From Priestia megaterium NBRC 15308 = ATCC 14581 (GTDB lineage: Bacteria > Bacillota > Bacilli > Bacillales > Bacillaceae_H), in NCBI RefSeq assembly GCF_000832985.1, contig NZ_CP009920.1, positions 1,302,001 through 1,366,000 on the forward strand: a stretch of DNA of 64,000 nt, in the 5' to 3' direction. Below are positions 58,585 to 64,000 of the stretch, in pieces (positions within the stretch are counted from its first letter, which is position 1; every line of letters begins with the position of its first letter). The notes beneath the pieces were generated by a model, which had not been told where the DNA came from, did no database searches, and saw only the letters and a program-made list of their open reading frames with translations. The position numbers were made by a program, and so were the translations under genes.

Positions 58585-58761
58585 TTAGCGGAAGACCTGC
58601 TTCATTAAACGATCCCGAACAAACGGCAAATTAAAAAATGAACGAACAGCTAGACTGCGGATAAATGAATTTCCAAACAGCGAATTTAAAACACGGTATC
58701 TCATTTGATAGCCCAGCGTTCCAACAACTAAAAGCGTAAGTACTAATATAATATGTCTCAT
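58585..58761 (-). CDS. yqgO: YqgO-like small membrane protein
   Basis: 58 residues from ATG 58761 (AAGGAGG seven bases upstream). MRHIILVLTLLVVGTLGYQM is a membrane helix, then a basic tail ending FVRDRLMKQVFR. Order as in B. subtilis. Function unknown. Confidence 0.72.
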   Translation of the reverse strand: MRHIILVLTLLVVGTLGYQMRYRVLNSLFGNSFIRSLAVRSFFNLPFVRDRLMKQVFR

Positions 58762-58812
58762 TTTCAAGCCTCCTTACGTTTACTTTGCTCCTATGATGAA
58801 CATTTTATGCTC

Positions 58813-59610
58813 TTATATAGGTAAAAGCAGGATAAGGATTCCGCCTGTAAAAGAAGCAAGCAAAATAGCGGCAAGATTTACAACATCATTGTTAAAGAAA
58901 GTTATTCCTTTCTCTTTTATCGTTGGCTTACGGCAATGATCTTTCCGTTCCGTTTCAATACCGCAGCTTTGACAGTGAAAGCGAACTTGCACACTTGCTC
59001 CAAGAAGAGTGTCTATAGCGTTTCCAATAAAACCAAAGCACCCGACTAGCAATATACTACTTAGCGATACGGATGGAAAAGCAAAATAACAAGCGGCAGC
59101 AATAAGAAAAGCTCCGGCTGCTCCGGCTGCTGTACCTAAAAGTGAAACGGCTCCTGAGGTACCCGCTTCTACTCTCTTTAACGTCCAAAGGTAAAATGGC
59201 GGCTTTTTACTAAGAGACCCTATTTCAGATGCCCACGTATCCGCATTAGCAGCTGAGATGCTGATCATAAACATCCACATGTAAACAGGAAAAGCTGTTG
59301 CAGCATATAACACACCGCAAGCAGCAGCTACACCTCCATTAGCAAGGACTTGAATATAATCTCGCCTGTCGTGCTTCTCTAACTTTTCTTCTAATGCACG
59401 TTTTTTTTCTTTTTTGTACTTACTACACAACGTAGAAGTGCTAAAAAATAAGAGTAAGAGTAAAAAACCTTGAAGCGAAAAACCGATATAAACGCTCGCT
59501 CCTACGATAAAAGACATGCAGGCTCCCGATACTGTCAGTGCTTTTGCTATGTAGCCTGCTCCTGCCATGAGTAATATTACAATTATCATGACAGCATCAA
59601 ACGGATTCAC
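58813..59610 (-). CDS. DUF92 family membrane protein
   Basis: 265 residues with about six membrane helices. KALTVSGACMSFIVGASVYIG, MFMISISAANADTWASEIGSLS and GCFGFIGNAIDTLLGASVQ are DUF92/TIGR00297 signatures; a cysteine pair near 220 (CQSCGIETERKDHC) is also typical. Some plant members are phytol kinases, but bacterial function is open. The GTG start overlaps yqgN by 14 nt. Confidence 0.85.
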   Translation of the reverse strand: MNPFDAVMIIVILLMAGAGYIAKALTVSGACMSFIVGASVYIGFSLQGFLLLLLFFSTSTLCSKYKKEKKRALEEKLEKHDRRDYIQVLANGGVAAACGVLYAATAFPVYMWMFMISISAANADTWASEIGSLSKKPPFYLWTLKRVEAGTSGAVSLLGTAAGAAGAFLIAAACYFAFPSVSLSSILLVGCFGFIGNAIDTLLGASVQVRFHCQSCGIETERKDHCRKPTIKEKGITFFNNDVVNLAAILLASFTGGILILLLPI

Positions 59611-60163
59611 AGCAAATAAGCTCCTTCTCTGTCAAAATATATTCAACGGGAATATCATGAGATTCATATGGGACCTCTGAAACGACTTGACAATCAAACG
59701 CAAGGCTTAGCTTCTGTCCGCTATAATCTGTTAGATAACGATCGTAATAGCCGCCTCCATAGCCGATACGATATCCATTTTTGCTATATACCACGCCAGG
59801 CACAAGGAGTAAATCAATTGAAGATTTTGAAACGGGAACAGTTTCTTCAACAATTGGCTCCGCTAACCCGTAGTACACTGTTTCAAGCTGTGAAAAATTC
59901 GTAATCTCGTAGAAAACCATTTGAGATGTTGTGGGGTTGCATTTTGGAACAGCTACTTTCTTTCCATCTTTCCAAGCACGTTCAATGATGGCTTTCGTAT
60001 TAACTTCTTTATTTCTTGAAACCGTAGCTGCAATGACTCTAGCTTCTTTCCATAAACAAGTTTCATACAGTGCATTTGCTATGCTTGTTGAATGTGCCTC
60101 GTGCTGCTCTTCAGAAATTAAATTAAGAACCCGCTTCATCTCTTTGCGCAGATGAGATTTCAT
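59597..60163 (-). CDS. yqgN: 5-formyltetrahydrofolate cyclo-ligase
   Basis: 188 residues. LRKEMKRVLNLISEEQHEAH at the start, LLLVPGVVYSKNGYRIGYGGGYYDRYL is the family signature with the ATP-phosphate-binding glycine loop. Converts 5-formyl-THF to 5,10-methenyl-THF with ATP. Confidence 0.92.
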   Translation of the reverse strand: MKSHLRKEMKRVLNLISEEQHEAHSTSIANALYETCLWKEARVIAATVSRNKEVNTKAIIERAWKDGKKVAVPKCNPTTSQMVFYEITNFSQLETVYYGLAEPIVEETVPVSKSSIDLLLVPGVVYSKNGYRIGYGGGYYDRYLTDYSGQKLSLAFDCQVVSEVPYESHDIPVEYILTEKELICCESV

Positions 60164-60182
60164 TTTAATCCCCCCTATAAAA

Positions 60183-60208
60183 AAAACAGCAGGATTGTAC
60201 TCCTACTG
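60183..60208 (-). terminator. Terminator of rpmG
   Basis: GCAGTAGGA and TCCTGCTG (minus strand) with one unpaired base, followed by a run of eight T. Confidence 0.65.
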
Positions 60209-60209
60209 C

Positions 60210-60359
60210 TTACTTTGTTTCACGATGAAGTGTAACTTTTTTAAGTCTTGGGCTGTATTTTTTTAACTCAAGACGATCTGGGTTATTACGCTTGTTTTTA
60301 GTTGTAATGTAATTACGGTCACCAGTTTCAGTGCAAGCTAATGTAACGTTTACGCGCAT
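60210..60359 (-). CDS. rpmG: Ribosomal protein L33
   Basis: 49 residues after [40 protein letters not shown] and [12 protein letters not shown]. Only one cysteine is present, so the four-Cys zinc ribbon is lacking: a C- (zinc-free) form. Component of the large ribosomal subunit. The 242-bp gap upstream (60360-60601) holds its promoter; nothing else recognised. Confidence 0.93.
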   Translation of the reverse strand: MRVNVTLACTETGDRNYITTKNKRNNPDRLELKKYSPRLKKVTLHRETK

Positions 60360-60601
60360 CTATTTTCCCTCCAAACATTATAAACATAAATCAGACTTTA
60401 ATATAATATCATTTTTCGAAAGGAAATGCCAGTCTGTTTTTTTGAAGAAAGTCATTTAATTTCATTTCTTCACTTTTTCTTTCCTCTTAGATCCCTGAGC
60501 CCCTTCTCTGCTACGCCTTATATATAGATGAAGTTTCTTGAAATAAGCGGAACTCTTTTTATGAGAGGCGTACTTCCTTTCTTTTAAATAAAAGCCATTA
60601 T

Positions 60602-62881
60602 TTACACTCTTTGATACTCTTGTATTTTTTCTACAAAATATGCCGACAGCTTCTTGGCAGTCTGAGTGTTCAACGCCTCTGAATAAATATTTAATACAGG
60701 CAAGTGACCATCGGGCAAAATAAGCGTCCATTCATGGGGATCATGGTAAATCTTTAAGCCATCAATGACATACACTTGTTTACCAATTGCTTCTTCTAAT
60801 AGTTTCTTCATCACTTGTTCTTGAATTTCTAGCGGACATGAAATGTACCGCCAGTTCATATAAGCGTGCGGGACATATTGAATCATTTCAGAAATTTTCC
60901 GCTGTTGCACCATAATTAATTCGATCAGCTGACATAAAGCGTACATGGCATCCAACTGAAATTGAACGGGCCCCAAAAGACTAAGCAAATCACGTTTTTT
61001 TGCTTTTGTCCTCATAAATGATTGATTGAGAGATTGAGCAAATGTTTCTAGTGTGGATGAATAGTGTATAGGAATAGGAACGAATGCTGCTTTTTTTGTC
61101 ATGTATACGCTATAAATATAGAGCGACATAATTTCTGAGTCATTTACGCTGCAGCCTTTTTCATCATATAGAGCAAATGTTTCTCCATCTTCTTTAATCT
61201 GAATACAAAAAGACAGCTTATTTCGTTTAATTATTCGTTTGATTTCTTCTGTTTTCTCCCATTTGTTTAAAAATAAAACATGGACACGAAGACGCTTACA
61301 TAATAGTTCGACAACTTTCTGTATAAACGGCGAACAAATCACGCCAATCCGCGTACTGTCTTCTAACAAAACATGCTGATTAATTGATTTTACTAAAGCA
61401 TCACAATATTCTTCCCTGATATTTCTTATGCTTGTTTTTTTAAGTGAAACAGAAGTTGTTGTGTTTGCTTGTTTAGCTTGAAGGTACATCCGCTCAATCT
61501 TTTTTTCAATAAGCTGATTAACTAATTGCCCTTTCTTGTCATATATTTCTAAAAAGAGGCCGCTGTTTTTGCTATCCACACCAATATAAATACCAATGCT
61601 CGCTTGTGAAGTCATCATGTAATATCGAAATACCGGAAGAGCTTCTTTTTTAATATCATACACAGCTGAATGATTACTCCGTAAAAAAGAAAAGCATTCT
61701 TTGCGAAGTTGAATGGCTTCTCCTTCATCATCGCTTGCTAGACAGAACGCCCCTTGGTGTTTGCATACAAGTAATAACGCATTGTACAGTCTTTCTCGAT
61801 CAACAGATGAATGTACATACAGGCGACCGTTTTTGAAGATAGAAACATCTGGTTTTACAGAAAGTTGAGGTAGTACTTGATTTTCAGCTACTGTATCTTG
61901 GACATACGTAGTCATTGCTTGAACATTTACATAGGGACCTATCGTAGCATTGTATAAAAACGATTCTGCCCCCACCGTTACGTTTTGAAGCAAAATTGTT
62001 TTATCGATTGCAGCATGTGCTTCTATGATACTATTGGTTCCGATAATCGTGTAAGGACCAATTGAAGCACCTTTTCTAATCACCACATTTTCTCCTACGT
62101 AAACCGGATCGTAAATAGTCACCCCTTCTTCTATAAGGGCGTCATCTGAGACAACACTTTCCTGTCTATTGCCAAACCACTTCCTCCACAAATCATAGTG
62201 TGCTTGACGATAATGGTGGATTTGCCCAATATCAATCCAATAATCTTCCGTTACAAAACTGCACACAGTATGATTATATTCCAAAAGAAGCGGGATAATG
62301 TCAAAGCTAAAATCTGTAGGACCATAAGAATTCACGTAATCAAGAACGGATTTTTTGATCACATACACTCCCGTATTAATCAATCGGCTATTGGCCTGTT
62401 CGTAGGTCGGTTTCTCTACAAATTCCGTGACTCGATGCCCTTCATCTATCGTCACCACTCCATAACCCCGCACGTCGTTTACTTCTTTTGTAACAATGGT
62501 CATTTCGCTTTTTTGTTCATAATGAAAATGAATAACGTCTTGAAGATTAATTTCTGTTAAGGCATCTCCACTAATAATAATACAGTCTTCCTCAATAAAG
62601 GCCTCTGCTCGCTTAATTCCGCCCGCTGTTCCAAGAGGCTCTTTTTCGATAAAATAAGTAAGCGTCACTCCCCACTGAGAGCCATCCCCGAAGTATTCAA
62701 TAATTTGTTCATGCCTATACTGCAGCGTAATCCCAATCTCTGTAATTCCATGTTTCTTAAGCAGTTCAATGCTATATTCCATCACAGGTTTATCGTAAAG
62801 CGGCAGCATAGGCTTTGGAATCGTATAGGTCAAGGGCTGCAGTCTTGTTCCTTTACCGCCAGCAAGTATAATGGCTTTCAA
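60602..62881 (-). CDS. Sugar-1-phosphate nucleotidyltransferase with hexapeptide repeats and degenerate phosphomannomutase domain
   Basis: 759 residues. The N-terminal 230 are an NTP_transferase domain: IILAGGKGTRLQPLTYTIPKPMLP, SGDALTEINL, EKPTYEQANSRLINTG and DYWIDIGQ. Residues 250-345 are left-handed beta-helix repeats (IYDPVYVGENVVIRKGASIG). From 355 on the sequence resembles alpha-phosphohexomutases but the catalytic Ser loop (TASHNP) is missing. It likely makes a nucleotide sugar for cell-surface glycan or glycogen-like polymer; overlaps the glycosyltransferase gene by 4 nt. Confidence 0.85.
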   Translation of the reverse strand: MKAIILAGGKGTRLQPLTYTIPKPMLPLYDKPVMEYSIELLKKHGITEIGITLQYRHEQIIEYFGDGSQWGVTLTYFIEKEPLGTAGGIKRAEAFIEEDCIIISGDALTEINLQDVIHFHYEQKSEMTIVTKEVNDVRGYGVVTIDEGHRVTEFVEKPTYEQANSRLINTGVYVIKKSVLDYVNSYGPTDFSFDIIPLLLEYNHTVCSFVTEDYWIDIGQIHHYRQAHYDLWRKWFGNRQESVVSDDALIEEGVTIYDPVYVGENVVIRKGASIGPYTIIGTNSIIEAHAAIDKTILLQNVTVGAESFLYNATIGPYVNVQAMTTYVQDTVAENQVLPQLSVKPDVSIFKNGRLYVHSSVDRERLYNALLLVCKHQGAFCLASDDEGEAIQLRKECFSFLRSNHSAVYDIKKEALPVFRYYMMTSQASIGIYIGVDSKNSGLFLEIYDKKGQLVNQLIEKKIERMYLQAKQANTTTSVSLKKTSIRNIREEYCDALVKSINQHVLLEDSTRIGVICSPFIQKVVELLCKRLRVHVLFLNKWEKTEEIKRIIKRNKLSFCIQIKEDGETFALYDEKGCSVNDSEIMSLYIYSVYMTKKAAFVPIPIHYSSTLETFAQSLNQSFMRTKAKKRDLLSLLGPVQFQLDAMYALCQLIELIMVQQRKISEMIQYVPHAYMNWRYISCPLEIQEQVMKKLLEEAIGKQVYVIDGLKIYHDPHEWTLILPDGHLPVLNIYSEALNTQTAKKLSAYFVEKIQEYQRV

Positions 62882-64000
62882 TTTTTTGCCTCCCTTCTTT
62901 TTTTATCCTGGCAAATCTGATGTTGAAACAGCTTACTTGTATCAATAGCGATTTTTTCCCAGCTAAACATAGTTGTTGCTTTTCTATACCCATTTTCGCT
63001 GATTTTTGCAGCCGTTTTTTCATTTTTTAACAAAAATTCAATACAGTTGATTAATTCGAGCGTATCTCCTCGGGCAAACGTCAGACCCGTGTCGAAATGT
63101 GAAACAATATCGCTTAGACCTCCTGTATCGGCAACGATAGTTGGCTTCTTGGCTACCATCCCCTCTAAAGCCACAATTCCAAAAGGTTCATATAAACTTG
63201 GAAAAACAACCATTTTGCAAGCTTGAAGAAGCTGATTTCGTTCGTTATCGGTAATGTATCCAATAAAATACACGTATTTGTCTAGTTGCTTTTCACTTAC
63301 CTGTGTTCGAAACTCATGAAGTAAAGGCCCTTTTCCTGCTACAACGAATTGAACATCTATTTGTTTTTTCTTAAGTAGTTCCGCTGCTTCAATAAATAGC
63401 TGAAATCCTTTTTCATATACAATTCGTCCAATTGAAAAAATAATAGGGGCCTTTCTAAAATTATATTTCTTTTGTAAACTTTCTTTTAACCGCTCATTTA
63501 CTGCGTCGACTACCAGCTGCTTGTCAATTCCATTTGGAAATATAGCAATTTTATCTTGCTCTACGTGAAATAAAGTGATTAATTCCTTCTTCATATAGTC
63601 GCTGCAGACAATGATTGAGCTTGATTGTCGAATCAGCTCCTCTTCTTGCAAGTGAATTTTTTGCTGCATGTCATTATGAATACCATTATTGCGCCCATGT
63701 TCTGTCGCATGAATGGTCGTAATTAGCGGTCTATCCGTTTTATCTGCTAAACATTTTGCAGCGGAGGCAACAAGCCAGTCATGAGCATGAATAACGTCAA
63801 AAGACAGCTTGTAGCCTAACTGCAGTCCTCTAAGAGCCATAGCCACGTTCAAACTGTTTACCCATGTCAAAAAATCCGGATGATGAGGCTGCAGGCTTTT
63901 AACTCGGTAAACGTGAACACCGTATAAACGCTCATATTCCGGCAGCCCCTCTACATACGTTGTTAATACACTAACGTGATGGCCCGCCTTTGCTAACGCT
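62878..64000 (-). CDS. Family 4 glycosyltransferase, 5' end outside window
   Basis: The frame is open to the window end (first visible residues LAKAGHHVSVLTTY), so the N-terminus is missing. FDVIHAHDWLVASAA, IIFSIGRIVYEKGFQLFIEA, FPSLYEPFGIVALEGM and ADTGGLSDIV are GT4 signatures resembling glycogen synthase-like and alpha-glucan transferases. It acts with the neighbouring nucleotidyltransferase. The substrate is not clear. Confidence 0.88.
   Translation of the reverse strand, partial: ALAKAGHHVSVLTTYVEGLPEYERLYGVHVYRVKSLQPHHPDFLTWVNSLNVAMALRGLQLGYKLSFDVIHAHDWLVASAAKCLADKTDRPLITTIHATEHGRNNGIHNDMQQKIHLQEEELIRQSSSIIVCSDYMKKELITLFHVEQDKIAIFPNGIDKQLVVDAVNERLKESLQKKYNFRKAPIIFSIGRIVYEKGFQLFIEAAELLKKKQIDVQFVVAGKGPLLHEFRTQVSEKQLDKYVYFIGYITDNERNQLLQACKMVVFPSLYEPFGIVALEGMVAKKPTIVADTGGLSDIVSHFDTGLTFARGDTLELINCIEFLLKNEKTAAKISENGYRKATTMFSWEKIAIDTSKLFQHQICQDKKRREAKN

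Noticed and set aside
60462-60731. Minus-strand 89-codon frame overlapping the nucleotidyltransferase end
   Set aside because: Overlaps a clear gene in another frame, lacks a ribosome-binding site and has no domain.

Overview
The window is a chromosomal segment of a low-GC, spore-former-type Bacillaceae. Gene order matches the Bacillus subtilis yqhG-yqzE-comG ... yqgZ-yqgY-yqgX-yqgW-yqgT-glcK-yqgQ-yqgP-yqgO-yqgN-rpmG segment, and the protein sequences suggest a Priestia (Bacillus) megaterium-like host. That species guess is an inference. The comG competence operon is split by a complete-looking 47.5 kb prophage.

Host left flank (1-4116): the end of yqhG, yqzE, comGG-comGB and the 3' third of comGA. 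Host right flank (51617-64000): the 5' two thirds of comGA, then mgsR/yqgZ, yqgY, yqgX, yqgW, yqgT, glcK, yqgQ, rhomboid gluP/yqgP, yqgO, a DUF92 gene, yqgN, rpmG, a long sugar-nucleotidyltransferase gene and a glycosyltransferase cut by the window end. Joining the two host ends across a shared TGT rebuilds an uninterrupted 350-codon comGA with the conserved GHLVLTTMHT segment. Joining the two phage ends rebuilds an almost perfect dyad, as expected for attP of a large serine integrase. This is a competence gene that should be restored exactly on excision.

Prophage (4114-51619), left to right. (1) A plasmid-like end module: two paralogous two-helix membrane proteins, a replication-relaxation protein and an FtsK/SpoIIIE ATPase, next to a 14-bp inverted repeat. 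(2) A plus-strand cassette: small HTH gene, TIGR04255 protein, unknown protein and HEPN-like protein, closed by a perfect palindromic terminator; a candidate defence or conversion system. (3) Lysis genes (endolysin, holin, XhlA). (4) An ApeA-like HEPN gene with a small partner, bounded by terminators. (5) Contractile-tail (PBSX/XkdP-T type) baseplate, tape measure, tube and sheath genes, then head, portal and terminase genes. (6) A GC-richer, probably structured non-coding block of about 400 bp next to ArpU. (7) An HNH endonuclease and the early operon: YopX, antirepressor, a Bro-N/nuclease fusion, DnaC- and DnaD-like replication proteins, RecE-like nuclease, probable annealing protein and many small genes. 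(8) The immunity region: Cro/CI pair with repeated ATTCGTATA operator elements, an out-of-place baseplate-wedge homologue, an array of ten 11-bp repeats, ImmA-like peptidase, DUF4352 protein, a second HTH gene and the serine integrase.

Lytic genes run leftward on the minus strand; lysogeny genes (repressor to integrase) and accessory cassettes run rightward. Most functional calls rest on sequence motifs and gene order read by eye; no database search was possible.
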